From Streptomyces sp. Act143 (GTDB lineage Bacteria > Actinomycetota > Actinomycetes > Streptomycetales > Streptomycetaceae), in the NCBI RefSeq assembly GCF_003143935.1, contig NZ_QFRX01000001.1, positions 3,905,936 through 3,969,935 on the forward strand: DNA of 64,000 bases. Reading direction: 5' to 3'. Both the position numbers and the translations under genes were made by a program. Below are positions 26,486-35,433 of this stretch, in pieces. Under the pieces are notes generated by a model. It was not told the origin of the DNA. It did no database searches and saw nothing but the letters and a program-made list of their open reading frames with translations. Each line of letters starts with the position of its first letter. Position 1 is the first letter of the stretch.

Positions 26486-26721
26486 TTATTCCCGTCCCCC
26501 CGCGAGATCATCCGTCGGCTGCTCCGGCGGCACCACCTGCTTCTCCTCCGCGAAGTGGCAGGCGGAGTCATGGGCCGCGGGGCCGGAGGTGAGGCGGAAC
26601 TCGCTGGGGACCGCCAGGGCGGGGACCTCCATCGCGCAGCGTTCCTGGGCTTTCCAGCAGCGGGTGCGGAAGCGGCAGCCGGAGGGGATGTTGGTGGGTG
26701 AGGGGACGTCGCCGGCGCGCG
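26486..26721 (-). pseudogene. C-terminal remnant of an oligopeptide ABC transporter ATPase
   Basis: About 78 codons of the C-terminal cysteine-containing domain of a DppF/OppF-type ATPase survive: GDVPSPTNIPSGCRFRTRCW, then CAMEVP and a final acidic tail. The Walker and signature parts are absent; the match stops just upstream of the GDVPSP motif, where the hairpin array begins. From memory, an intact oligopeptide ABC gene sits at this place in S. coelicolor, so this marks a deletion or insertion breakpoint. Confidence 0.75.
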
Positions 26722-26877
26722 GTCTGCTCCGCAGACACGACGCGGTGCCGCTACGCGGCACCCCCAAGCGAGCGCTCCGCGCTCGCCCTCCCGGCGGCTC
26801 CGCCGCCGGACCGGACCACTCCGTGGCCCGGAATCCCGGATCGCTCCGCGATCCGGGAGACGGAGCCCGCTCCGCGG
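26722..26877. repeat. Array of six triloop hairpins
   Basis: Consecutive short palindromes each have a three-base TCC or TAC loop closed by C-G: 26722-26736, 26745-26761 (TAC loop), 26768-26786, 26791-26809, 26834-26858 (11-bp stem) and the weaker 26867-26877. Stem sequences differ while the loop context GC-TCC-GC is constant. No coding function is seen. It lies exactly at the break in the ABC gene. Confidence 0.75.
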
Positions 26878-26914
26878 CCTCCTCAGCGGCAGCAACTAAG
26901 ATGCTGAACAAGCG

Positions 26915-26954
26915 AGTTGATGTTCCGCCAGAGATTTCTGACGGAACATCAACT
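26915..26954. repeat. 13-bp inverted repeat with internal stem
   Basis: A perfect 13-bp inverted repeat (26915-26927 with 26942-26954) encloses a smaller CAGA/TCTG stem. It is AT-richer than its surroundings. It could be an operator, a terminator or the end of a mobile element. Confidence 0.6.
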
Positions 26955-27088
26955 GAGAGAACGTCAGAAATGGACACCCTCTCTTCCCCGACTAACAACC
27001 CACCCAGCAACACATAACCACACAACGCGGACACACATGTTCCTTGGCGTCCCCCACCCGACCCACACCCGCCAATGCGACGACCACT

Positions 27089-27114
27089 CCGGCCGCCACG
27101 CGCAGTGCGGCCGG
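27089..27114. terminator. 8-bp hairpin in accessory spacer
   Basis: CCGGCCGC/GCGGCCGG with a 10-base loop. It is an orphan terminator-like structure. A separate 12-bp palindrome, GATCACGTGATC, lies at 27200-27211. No gene is seen from 26955 to 27321. Confidence 0.4.
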
Positions 27115-27321
27115 ATTACTCCCCGGCACCCGGCGCTGCACCTCTAGCATTCTCCTCATGAGGCCTGCCTGTGGGGCAAGCCGTGGGCCCTGACATGGTG
27201 ATCACGTGATCGCCTCACGGCGGCCGGTTCCCGATCTCCGCCCGCTGGTAGCCTCTGCACGTGCTGACCAGCGCAGCCGTTCTGGAATCGATCCTGCGGC
27301 TCGGTTCTTGGAAAGAGTGAC

Positions 27322-27849
27322 GTGATCAAGCGGGTGCACATGACCGCCGGGATGGCTTTGGCAGCAGTCATAGTTTTGTCCGGATGCGGCGCCACGAAGT
27401 CGGACAAAGCGAAGTCCACTCCGCAGACCGCGTCAACCGCAAAGTCTGGCAGCGCGGTCGGCGCCCCCAGCGCCGACTCCGCGCCGAGTACCGGTGAAAG
27501 CAGCGGCAAACAGAGTGCGCAGCCAACCGCCCCTTCCACCCCCACAGCGTCCCCCTCCGCCACTGCTGCCCAGCCTCTGAAGGACGGCACCGCCGTACTC
27601 ACGCACTGCGCGGACAACGACGACCCCTACGCGACCGTCACAGTTCGCAACCCAAACGGGCGCCGGGGGCTTTTCGCCGTGAAAATCAGCTACAAGACCG
27701 CAAACGGCTTCACCATGGCCGAGACCTACAACCAGGTATCGGTGCCTGCGAAAAGCAAAGCGACGGTCCGGGTGGCCGTGGCCAGCGCAGGCCCCGTGGA
27801 CGAGATCGCTCGCTGTGACGTCAACCCACGGGCCACTGCCGTACGGTGA
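27322..27849 (+). CDS. Putative lipoprotein of unknown function
   Basis: The 175-residue product has a lipoprotein signal (basic start, hydrophobic core, lipobox VLSGC). A Ser/Thr/Ala/Pro-rich linker follows, then a C-terminal domain of about 85 residues with CADNDDPYATVTVRNPNG and two cysteines that may pair. The GTG start follows GGAAAGAG. Codon use is less G/C-biased than in the core genes, consistent with transfer. The function is not recognised. Confidence 0.7.
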   Translation: MIKRVHMTAGMALAAVIVLSGCGATKSDKAKSTPQTASTAKSGSAVGAPSADSAPSTGESSGKQSAQPTAPSTPTASPSATAAQPLKDGTAVLTHCADNDDPYATVTVRNPNGRRGLFAVKISYKTANGFTMAETYNQVSVPAKSKATVRVAVASAGPVDEIARCDVNPRATAVR

Positions 27850-27894
27850 CAGGCCACAGAACTCACCCCGTCCAACACGGCCTGGTCACCGCGC

Positions 27895-28047
27895 GGCATC
27901 AGGATTGATGCCCGCGCTCACCAGGACGCAATCTGGGGCCGTCAGCAGATGATCAACCGGCTTCGGTCACACCTGCGCGAGCACTATCCAGCCGCCCTCA
28001 CCGCCTTCCTCGCCCCTCGAAAACCCGGACTCAACTACCCCCGCTTT
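27895..28047 (+). pseudogene. IS110-family transposase fragment
   Basis: About 50 codons resemble the middle part of IS110-type DEDD transposases (ARAHQDAIWGRQQMINRLRS and LREHYPAALTAF). There is no start and the match ends near 28047. It is a remnant lying beside the IS256 fragment. Confidence 0.6.
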
Positions 28048-28167
28048 TCGGCATCTCCTACGAGGGCGACCGACCGGATCATCGACCACCTCGGAACCCC
28101 TGGTACCCACCCGCGACCACACGGTGGCCGGGGTGTGTCAAGTTAACGGCTGATCTTGGTTGTTGAG

Positions 28168-28933
28168 TTATCGCTGGTCGGTGGGGGTCAGGCGGCCATC
28201 GAAGGCGATCTGGAAGGCGTTCAGGGGTGCCTTCCAGCGCATCGTCCAGCGGTGCCGGCCCTTGCCCGTCGGGTCCAGGCTCATCAGCGCCATGTAGACG
28301 CACTTTAACGCGGCGGCCTCCGAGGGGAAGTGCCCGCGGGCCCGAACCGCCTTGCGGATCCGGGCGTTCACACTCTCAATCGCGTTCGTGCTGCAGATGA
28401 CCTTGCGGATTTCGACGTCGAAGGACAAGAAGGGCACCATCTCGGCCCAGGCGTCGGACCACAGCTTGATCACGGCCGGATACTTGGTGCCCCACTTCAC
28501 GGAGAACTCCAAGAACTGTTCGGTTGCGGCGGCCTCGCTGGGAGCGGTGTAGACGGGCTTGAGATCCCCTGCGACCTGGGCCCAGTCCTGGCAAGCACAG
28601 TACCGGATGCTGTTGCGAATCAAGGGAACAATGCACGTCTGCACCACAGTACGGGGCCAGACCGTCTCGACCGCGTCCGGCAGACCCTTCAGCCCGTCAC
28701 AGACGAGCATCAGGACATCTTCAACTCCTCGATTCTTCAGCTCGGTGAAGACCTGCAGCCAGTGCTTGGCGCCCTCACCACCGTCACCCGCCCAAATCCC
28801 GAGAATGTCCCGGGTGCCCTCGACCGTGACGGCCATCGCAACGTAGATGGGGCGGTTGGCGACCTTGCCATCGCGAATCTTGACGTTGATGGCATCCACG
28901 AAGACAACCGGGTAAACGCGGTCCAGAGCGGGG
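28168..28933 (-). pseudogene. IS256-family transposase, 5'-truncated
   Basis: About 255 C-terminal residues of a Mutator/IS256 transposase remain; full-length proteins are about 400. Visible parts are RVYPVVFVDAINVKIRDG, the conserved DGLKGLPDAVE region and STNAIESVNARIRK. The 5' part is missing beyond 28933, where unrelated sequence begins. The sequence GGGTGTGTCAAGTTAACGG near 28130-28150 looks like the element's terminal repeat. It cannot be active. Confidence 0.82.
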
Positions 28934-29123
28934 GCTGGCGAAGTGCATTCACGATGCGTGCGGTTTCTCGCCGGATCTCAAGTTCGTCTTCCAGGTCGAC
29001 GAGTCTCTGTTCAGGGCTGTGCCATCGGGAGTCGGCTACGGCTCCGCCGATGCACAGACCGATCAGGACTCCGCAGAAGATGTCTGGCCCCACGAACCGG
29101 GAAGGCGTCTGCCAGTTCCACAC
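28934..29123 (-). pseudogene. Fragment of an unidentified small gene
   Basis: About 62 codons from GTG 29123 read MWNWQTPSRFVGPD, a hydrophobic stretch (IFCGVLIGLCIGGAVA) and a charged helix (LVDLEDELEIRRETARIV). It then runs into the IS256 remnant out of frame. It may be the start of a small membrane protein gene cut by the IS256 rearrangement. The protein family was not recognised. Confidence 0.3.
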
Positions 29124-29153
29124 CGTCCAGCCGACGCCGGCTAAGACGTCATC

Positions 29154-29588
29154 TCATTTGGTGAGTCTGCGGTAGCAGATGAGGGTGCAGGCGATGCTGG
29201 TGCAGGCCAGGAAGTGCTCGGCTTTGCGCTCGTAGCGGCGGTGCAGTCTGCGGCATCCGGCGAGCCAGGACATCGTGCGTTCTATGGTCCAGCGGTGACG
29301 GCCCAGCCGGGTCGAGGACTCGATGCCTCTGCGGGCGATGCGGTGCCGGATGCCGCCTCCCCGTAACCATCGCCGCAGGTGGTCGTAGTCGTATCCCTTG
29401 TCGGCGTGGAGTTTGGCCAGCCTGCGCCGTCGGCGTCCGCGCCGGGAGCGGATCGGCGGTATCCCCTTCACCAGTGGAATCAGCGCCTGGCTGTCGTGCA
29501 GGTTCGCCCCGGAGATCCCCACGGACAGGGGCAGACCGGTCCGCTCGGTGATCAGGTGGATCTTTGAGCCGTACTTGCCCCGATCCAC
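29154..29588 (-). CDS. IS5-family transposase, frame B
   Basis: This is the C-terminal DDE transposase part (144 residues from GTG 29588): DRGKYGSKIHLITERTG with a catalytic Asp region, LHADKGYDYDHLRRWL and the family hallmark RHRWTIERTMSWLAGCRRL holding the catalytic Glu. It is probably translated as a fusion with frame A by -1 slippage at the A4G5 run (29609-29617, minus strand), which gives the reading KGELTGPNPVDRGK. Confidence 0.85.
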   Translation of the reverse strand: MDRGKYGSKIHLITERTGLPLSVGISGANLHDSQALIPLVKGIPPIRSRRGRRRRRLAKLHADKGYDYDHLRRWLRGGGIRHRIARRGIESSTRLGRHRWTIERTMSWLAGCRRLHRRYERKAEHFLACTSIACTLICYRRLTK

Positions 29589-29602
29589 AGGATTCGGGCC
29601 TG

Positions 29603-29962
29603 TCAGCTCCCCCTTTTCAACGCCCGCATGTTCACCGAGTCGATCGCACAGCGCGACCAGTCCAACTCACCGCGGGAGCCGAGTTCGTCGAGGACCAGGC
29701 GGTGGAGCTTGGCCCACACCCGGGCCTTCGACCACTCGGCAAAGCGCCGGTGAGCCGTCGCACCCGACGGCCCGAACGACGCGGACGGCAGCTGCTGCCA
29801 CGTACAGCCCGACGTGACCACGAAGACGATTGCGGCCAGCACTTCGCGGTCGCCATGCCGGCGACGTCCACCGCCCTGAGGCCGTGATGGCGGCTCCGGC
29901 ACCACACGCTGGAACAGCTCCCACAACTCATCCGGCACCAGCCGCTCAACGATCGAAACCAC
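29603..29962 (-). CDS. IS5-family transposase, frame A
   Basis: This is the N-terminal half of the transposase (119 residues from GTG 29962): LVPDELWELFQRVVPEPP, a helix-turn-helix-like part with TSGCTWQQLP and a catalytic region WSRCAIDSVNMRA. It stops 15 bases before frame B begins; a slippery A4G5 sequence just before the stop supports programmed -1 frameshifting. Confidence 0.82.
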   Translation of the reverse strand: MVSIVERLVPDELWELFQRVVPEPPSRPQGGGRRRHGDREVLAAIVFVVTSGCTWQQLPSASFGPSGATAHRRFAEWSKARVWAKLHRLVLDELGSRGELDWSRCAIDSVNMRALKRGS

Positions 29963-30000
29963 GACCGACAGGATAGCGAGCCAAATGAGATGACGTCTAA

Positions 30001-30330
30001 GTCTCCGCCGACGCCGAGGAGTGGTACGAGGCCGGCCCGGTCACCGACCTCACCGTCCGGAACAACACCTTCCTTCGCCCGTCCACCCCCGCGATCCTCG
30101 TCGCACCGAGCACCACCGACCTCGACCCCGCTCACCCCGTGCACCGCAACGTGACCATCAGCGGCAACGTCTTCTACGACGCCCACGCCCCGGTGATCCG
30201 CGCCCGCTCAGTCGGCGGGCTGACCGTCACCGGCAACCGCGTGACGGGCGCCGGCGCGGAAACCGTCACCGACGCCCATCTGGTGGCCGCCGAGGGCTGC
30301 TCGGACGTGGTCGTGGAAGGAACGACGTGA
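30001..30330 (+). pseudogene. C-terminal fragment of a parallel beta-helix glycosidase
   Basis: About 109 codons show parallel beta-helix repeats (VTDLTVRNNTFLRP, NVTISGNVFYDAHAP, GLTVTGNRVTGAG). They resemble the end of GH110-type alpha-1,3-galactosidases (EEWYEAGPV). The rest of the gene is not in the window, and the IS5 element sits directly at its left edge. An in-frame TAA of the target site precedes it, so the gene was already broken before insertion. Confidence 0.6.
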
Positions 30331-30924
30331 CGCGCTCGCTGATCGGCTCCGCACATGTGACGCGAACGTCCCGGGGCCCGCGACCATCCTCGGCGTGACA
30401 CCGATCACAGAGGTTTTGGCGCTCCCCCGTGTAAGAAACGTGTCGCTGCGCCCATTACTCCGTGTGAACGCCGGGACGGGAGGAGGGCGCGTGGCGCGTG
30501 CCGAGCACTTTCACGTGGGTCTGGGGCGGTGTGCCACCACTGCGCGGCGTCTCCCGACTCCTGCTCTCTTTTCGGGAGAGCCTGCCGCCCATGCGCCTCC
30601 ACAGGCCCCGTCTGTCGGCGTCCGCGGCGGTCATCGTGTCCGCGCTCGGCGTCGCCGCCTGCCTCCACCAGCTCCAGAGCAACCGGCAGCCCTGTCGGTG
30701 ACCGCTGACGGGGCCTTTCTCGCCCGGTGATCCCGGGCGGCACCACATGGCGAAGCTCGGCGACCGCGGCCCGCACCCGGTCGGCGACTTCCCCCATGGT
30801 CACGAGGTCCGCTGAGGGCCTCGTACAGGCAAGGCGGTTCGCCCGCTGGATCGGCCCGTCCGATCAGCGCTTCAGCGAACCGGTCCTTGTCTCACACCAA
30901 GACGACGGACAGGAGCCGTTTCTC
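30331..30924. other. Non-coding or degenerate spacer before the first subtilase
   Basis: No convincing full gene is seen in these 594 bp. A 36-codon frame at 30591-30701 has a lipoprotein-like start (RLSASAAVIVSALGVAAC) and may be a truncated secreted-protein gene. The last part holds the subtilase promoter and the AGGAG ribosome site at about 30910. Confidence 0.4.
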
Positions 30925-33900
30925 ATGCGCAGACCCAGATACGTCACGGGGGCCGTCGCCCTCGCCGTGGCGCTCACCTCAGGATTAGTCGGTGGAGCCG
31001 CCGCAGCGCCGCAGGGCGGTGCACACAGCGTCGGTGGCGCCGGTACTGCGAAGGCTGCGAAGGCGTCGAAGACGGTGACGCTGATCACCGGCGACCGGGT
31101 CATGGTGAACGCGACCGGCCAGGTCGTGGGGGTGAAACGGGCGAAAGGCCGCGAGCGCGTCCCGTACTCGGTCCGGAAGGTCGCCGGACACACCCACGTG
31201 GTGCCCGGCGACGCGGAACTGCTTCTGGCGACCGGCAGGTTGGACCCGCGGCTGTTCGACATGAGCGAGCTGGTGGCGGACCACTACGACGACGCACACC
31301 GTCCCGACCTGCCGCTGATCGTCACGTTCTGGGACCGGGACCGGGGAAAGCGCTCGGCGAGCATGTTCACCGAGGCCGGGGCGCAGATCGAGCGCACGCT
31401 GCCGGTCGTCAACGGGGCGGCGGTGCACTCCGCCAAGAAGCGCGGTACCGCCTTCTGGGACGCCCTGACCGGGGCCGGCACGGCGGCCGGCGCATCGGAA
31501 CGCGACCGTTCCAGCGGCGGGTTCGCCGCCTCGGCGGGCGTGCGGAAGGTGTGGCTGGACGGCACTCTGCGGTCCGCCCTCGACAGGAGCGTCCCGCAGA
31601 TCGGCGCCCCCACCGCCTGGGCCGCCGGCTATGACGGCACGGGCACCAAGGTCGCCGTGCTGGACAGCGGCGTGGACAAGGACCACCCGGATCTGGCGGG
31701 CCAGGTGATCGCGGAGCAGAACTTCTCCGACTCCCCCGACACCGAGGACCACTTCGGACACGGCACACACGTGGCGTCCATCGTCGCCGGGACCGGCGCC
31801 GAGTCCGGCGGCAGGTACAAGGGCGTCGCGCCCGGGGCGAAGATCCTCGACGGCAAGGTCCTCGACGACCGCGGCAGCGGCGAGGAGTCCAACGTCATGG
31901 CCGGCATGGAGTGGGCGGTGGCGCAGGGCGCCGACATCGTCAACCTCAGCCTCGGCGGTGAGGACACCCCCGGCACCGATCCGGTGGAGGAGGCGGTCGA
32001 CCGGCTCTCCGCCGAGACCGGCACGCTCTTCGTCGTCGCGGCCGGGAACGAGGGGCCGGGCGAGCACACGATCGACACCCCGGGCAGCGCCGCGGCGGCG
32101 CTCACCGTCGGCGCCGTCGACAAGGAGGACCGGCTCGCGGGCTTCTCCAGCCGTGGCCCGCGGGTCGGGGACAGCGGGGTCAAACCGGACCTGACCGCGC
32201 CCGGTGTCGCGATCACGGCGGCCGCTTCCCCCGGCAGCGTGCTGGAGACGGACCACCCCTCCGGCATCCCGGGCTACGTCACCCTCGACGGCACCTCCGC
32301 GGCCACCCCGCACGTCGCCGGCTCGGCCGCCCTCGTGGCCCAGCAGCACCCCGACTGGAGCGGTGCGCGGATCAAGGCGGTGCTGACCGGTTCCGCCGAG
32401 CCCGGCGCGTACAGCTCGTTCCAGCAGGGCACCGGCCGTACCGATGTGGCCCGTGCCCTCGGGCAAGGCGTCGTCACCGAGCAGGGGCCGCTCGACTTCG
32501 GCCGGCAGGAATGGCCGCACGACGATGACGCGCCGGTGAGCAAGCAGCTCACGTACCGCAACCTGGGCACGGGGCCGGTCACGCTGGACTTGTCCGTCGA
32601 CGCGCTCTCGGTCGACGGCCGGCCCGCCGCCGACGGCATGTTCACCCTCTCTCCGCAGCGGCTCACCGTCCCCGCGGGCGGCGAGGCGAGCGCCACCGTC
32701 ACGGCCGACACCCGGGCGGGAACCACCGACGGCACGTTCGGCGGTGCGGTGTCCGCCGTCTCCGCCGACGGCAAGGCGAGGATACGCACCGCCGTCGGGG
32801 TGGAGCGCGAGGTCGAGATGTACGACCTGACGCTGAAGCACATCGACGAGACCGGCGCTGCCACGGGCGACGCCGTGGCCCAGGTCCAGGGCGTGGACAG
32901 CGACTTCAACGCCTCCTACGCCGACGAACAGGACGGCGAACTCACGGTCCGGCTGCCCAAGGGCACCTACTCGCTCAGCGACATGATCCACCCGGCCCCG
33001 CAGTCCCCCAGCCACGCGCTGGTGTTCCAGCCGAGACTGCGGCTGGACAAGGACACCACCGTCACCTTCGACGCCCGGCAGACCCAGCCGGTCCGGGCCA
33101 CCCTGCCCGATCCGGCGGCCACGAACATCGACGCGCTGATCGCCGTCGGCTGGCAACGAGGCGAAGGCCTGGCCAAGGGCCTCTTCAGCTACAGCTACCC
33201 CGATTTCAACAGCTTCACGGTCGGGCAGCTCGGCCCGGAGCTGCCCGCCGACCAGGCCTACGCCCAGTACGCGGGCACCTGGAGCCACCAGGACGGCAGT
33301 ACGCCCGTGAACTACCACCTGGCGTGGAAACGAACCGGCCGGCTCGGTGGCTTCAGCACCGAGGTCGCACCGCGGCAACTCGCAGCGGTCGACTTCCGGA
33401 TCGGATCGCCCACGGCGGGAGCGCCCGTGTCCCTCTTCGCACAGCCCCTCACCCCGGACGGCCAGTTCACCTCGCTGGGCGCACCGGTCACGGGCACCCT
33501 GCCGCTGCGGAGCACCGACTACGTCCTCGGCGACGACATCAGGTGGAATGTCCTCGTCGTGGCGGGCTCCGGTCCCGACAACGAGTTGTGGACCACCAGG
33601 ACGTACCGGGCCGGCCGGCACTACACCGAGCGGTTCAACGTCGGCGTCTTCGGTCCGGCCCTCGGGGAGACGAGCACCGCGCCGCCCATCCTCACTCCCG
33701 GCATCGCGCGGAGCGGCAACGTCATCCGGGCCTACCTGCCGCAGTACAACGACGGCGCCCGGCACTGGAACACACACGCCGGGACAGTGCGGGAGAGCTC
33801 GCTCCAGGTCGACGGCACGGAGGTCTCCGATCCCGGCGGCGTCTCCCCGGCCGAGGACGTCGCCCGGTACACGGTGCCCGCGAAGGACAGCACCTACAGG

Positions 33901-34317
33901 CTGACCCTGGACTCCTCCCGTGATCCCGCGCTCACGCCGGTCAGTACCCGGGTCAGGTCGGTGTGGACCTTCCGCTCCGCCGAGACGCCGCAGGGCGCCT
34001 GGTCCGCGCTGCCGCTGTCCGTCGTCCGCTTCACGCCCCGTCTGACGCAGGCCAGCACCGCCAAGGCGGGCCAGACGTTCGACGTGCCCTTCCACATCGA
34101 GGGCGCGGCCACGGGACACCGGCTCAAGAAGCTCGCCTTCGCCGTCTCGTACGACGACGGCAGCACCTGGCAGTCCGCCGAGGCCGTCGGCGGTACGCAT
34201 CTGTCCCTGCGGCACCCGGCCGAGGCGGGGTCGGTCTCCTTGCGGGCCGAACTGACCGACACCCAGGGCAACACGCTGGTCCAGACGATCGAACGCGCCT
34301 ACCTCACGACCTCGTAG
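30925..34317 (+). CDS. Secreted S8 subtilase, 1130 residues, TTA codon in signal peptide
   Basis: This is a secreted subtilisin-like protease. It has a signal peptide (residues 1-30), a prodomain (VTLITGDRVMV, HVVPGDAELLL, LFDMSEL) and a catalytic domain with Asp247 (AVLDSGVDKDHPD), His279 (GHGTHVAS) and Ser458 (GTSAATPHVAG). About 650 C-terminal residues of beta-rich domains follow, ending in a GSTWQSAE/DTQGNTLVQTI module. Codon 21 is TTA (30985-30987), so translation should need the bldA tRNA. It is paralogous to the gene at 45305. AGGAG precedes ATG 30925. Confidence 0.93.
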   Translation: MRRPRYVTGAVALAVALTSGLVGGAAAAPQGGAHSVGGAGTAKAAKASKTVTLITGDRVMVNATGQVVGVKRAKGRERVPYSVRKVAGHTHVVPGDAELLLATGRLDPRLFDMSELVADHYDDAHRPDLPLIVTFWDRDRGKRSASMFTEAGAQIERTLPVVNGAAVHSAKKRGTAFWDALTGAGTAAGASERDRSSGGFAASAGVRKVWLDGTLRSALDRSVPQIGAPTAWAAGYDGTGTKVAVLDSGVDKDHPDLAGQVIAEQNFSDSPDTEDHFGHGTHVASIVAGTGAESGGRYKGVAPGAKILDGKVLDDRGSGEESNVMAGMEWAVAQGADIVNLSLGGEDTPGTDPVEEAVDRLSAETGTLFVVAAGNEGPGEHTIDTPGSAAAALTVGAVDKEDRLAGFSSRGPRVGDSGVKPDLTAPGVAITAAASPGSVLETDHPSGIPGYVTLDGTSAATPHVAGSAALVAQQHPDWSGARIKAVLTGSAEPGAYSSFQQGTGRTDVARALGQGVVTEQGPLDFGRQEWPHDDDAPVSKQLTYRNLGTGPVTLDLSVDALSVDGRPAADGMFTLSPQRLTVPAGGEASATVTADTRAGTTDGTFGGAVSAVSADGKARIRTAVGVEREVEMYDLTLKHIDETGAATGDAVAQVQGVDSDFNASYADEQDGELTVRLPKGTYSLSDMIHPAPQSPSHALVFQPRLRLDKDTTVTFDARQTQPVRATLPDPAATNIDALIAVGWQRGEGLAKGLFSYSYPDFNSFTVGQLGPELPADQAYAQYAGTWSHQDGSTPVNYHLAWKRTGRLGGFSTEVAPRQLAAVDFRIGSPTAGAPVSLFAQPLTPDGQFTSLGAPVTGTLPLRSTDYVLGDDIRWNVLVVAGSGPDNELWTTRTYRAGRHYTERFNVGVFGPALGETSTAPPILTPGIARSGNVIRAYLPQYNDGARHWNTHAGTVRESSLQVDGTEVSDPGGVSPAEDVARYTVPAKDSTYRLTLDSSRDPALTPVSTRVRSVWTFRSAETPQGAWSALPLSVVRFTPRLTQASTAKAGQTFDVPFHIEGAATGHRLKKLAFAVSYDDGSTWQSAEAVGGTHLSLRHPAEAGSVSLRAELTDTQGNTLVQTIERAYLTTS

Positions 34318-34337
34318 GCCACCGGATCCGGGACATC

Positions 34338-34371
34338 GTCTGGCCGGTGGCGCCGATGCCGCCGGCCAGAC
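34338..34371. terminator. Terminator after subtilase 1
   Basis: A 10-bp GC-rich stem (34338-34347 with 34362-34371), with further pairing inside the loop, lies 20 bases past the stop. Confidence 0.7.
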
Positions 34372-34473
34372 GGCTGTCGGCAGCACCCAGGCGCGGAGGG
34401 CACTCGCGTTTTCGCAGATCAGTGGATTCCGGCCGTCGCACCGCATTCATCACTTCAGTTTCTGAGTTCGACA

Positions 34474-34510
34474 ATTGACAGTTGTTGGACTTCTAGATCA
34501 CTGATTTCTA
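34474..34510 (+). promoter_or_regulatory. Candidate promoter of the aldo/keto reductase pair
   Basis: An AT-rich island (about 34440-34515) contains consensus TTGACA and an imperfect palindrome (CAATTGACAGTTG), followed by TAGATC and a CACTG/CAGTG repeat. The -35 match is good but the -10 element is uncertain. It is the only obvious promoter-like patch before the gene at 34558. Confidence 0.35.
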
Positions 34511-34557
34511 CAGTGAACGCGCGGCGTCGATCAGCGCCTGCTGACGGGAGAAGACAC

Positions 34558-35415
34558 ATGCGAGAACGCACTATCGGCGGTCACGTCGTCTTGGCGATCG
34601 GCCTGGGCGGCATGCCCCTTTCCATCGAGGGCCGCCCCGACGAGACCCGCTCCATCGCGACCGTCCACGCCGCGCTCGACGCGGGCGTCACCCTCATCGA
34701 CACGGCCGACGCTTACCACCGCGACGCCGACGAGGTCGGTCACAACGAAGAGCTCATCGCCCGGGCCCTGCGCGCGTACGGCTCAAGTGCCGACGGCGTG
34801 CTCGTGGCGACCAAGGGCGGTCATCTCCGTCCCGGCGACGGGACGTGGACGCGCAACGGCGACCCGGAGTACCTCAAGCGCGCGGCCAAGGAGTCCGCGC
34901 GCCGGCTCGGCGTGGACGCCATCGGCCTGTACCAGTTCCACCGCCCCGACCCGGCCGTGCCGTACGCCGAGTCGGTGGGTGCGCTGCGTGATCTCCTCGA
35001 CGAGGGCGTGATCCGCATGGCCGGCATCTCCAACGCCGACATCGCGCAGATCGACCAGGCCCGCGAGGTGCTCGGCGGCCGGCTGGTATCGGTGCAGAAC
35101 CAGTTCTCCCCCGCGTTCCGCTCCAGCCTGGGCGAGCTGGAGCACTGCGCGCGGCTCGGCATCGCGTTCCTGCCCTGGAGCCCGCTGGGCGGCATCGCCA
35201 ACGCCAAGAACCTGGCCGCGGGCCACGGCGTGTTCCAGGAGGTCGCGGACGAGGTGGGTGCCAGCGTGTACCAGGTCACCCTCGCGTGGGAACTCGCCCT
35301 CGCGCCGGTCGTCGTCCCCATTCCCGGCGCCTCCCGCCCCGAGACCATCCGCGACTCCGCGGGCAGCGCCGACCTGGTGCTCACGGCCGACCAGGTCGCC
35401 CGTCTGTCCGCCTGA
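34558..35415 (+). CDS. Aldo/keto reductase
   Basis: This is an NADPH-dependent TIM-barrel oxidoreductase of 285 residues. The catalytic tetrad regions are visible: Asp and Tyr in DTADAYH, Lys in VATKGG and His in YQFHRPD. The NADP-binding end has PIPGASRPETI. ATG 34558 follows GGGAGA; an upstream GTG 34513 is weaker. A second reductase follows 18 bases later, so they form an operon. Confidence 0.9.
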   Translation: MRERTIGGHVVLAIGLGGMPLSIEGRPDETRSIATVHAALDAGVTLIDTADAYHRDADEVGHNEELIARALRAYGSSADGVLVATKGGHLRPGDGTWTRNGDPEYLKRAAKESARRLGVDAIGLYQFHRPDPAVPYAESVGALRDLLDEGVIRMAGISNADIAQIDQAREVLGGRLVSVQNQFSPAFRSSLGELEHCARLGIAFLPWSPLGGIANAKNLAAGHGVFQEVADEVGASVYQVTLAWELALAPVVVPIPGASRPETIRDSAGSADLVLTADQVARLSA

Positions 35416-35433
35416 TCCGACCCGGAGAGAACC

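Larger units (their letters stand above)
29145..29997 (-). mobile_element. IS5-family insertion sequence (IS427-like), apparently intact
   Basis: The 853-bp element has perfect 17-bp terminal inverted repeats (29145-29161 and 29981-29997). It is flanked by TAA on both sides (29142-29144 and 29998-30000), fitting a 3-bp target duplication. It carries two overlapping-frame transposase genes. Size, duplication and two-frame organisation fit the IS427 group of IS5. Confidence 0.9.

Noticed and set aside
26722..26877. CRISPR array
   Set aside because: Units differ in sequence and spacing and share only a loop; no direct repeats with spacers and no cas genes.
30405..30803. Minus-strand frame beginning MTMGEVADRVRAAVAELRHVV
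   Set aside because: Short fragment with no start signal, no family match and degenerate continuation.
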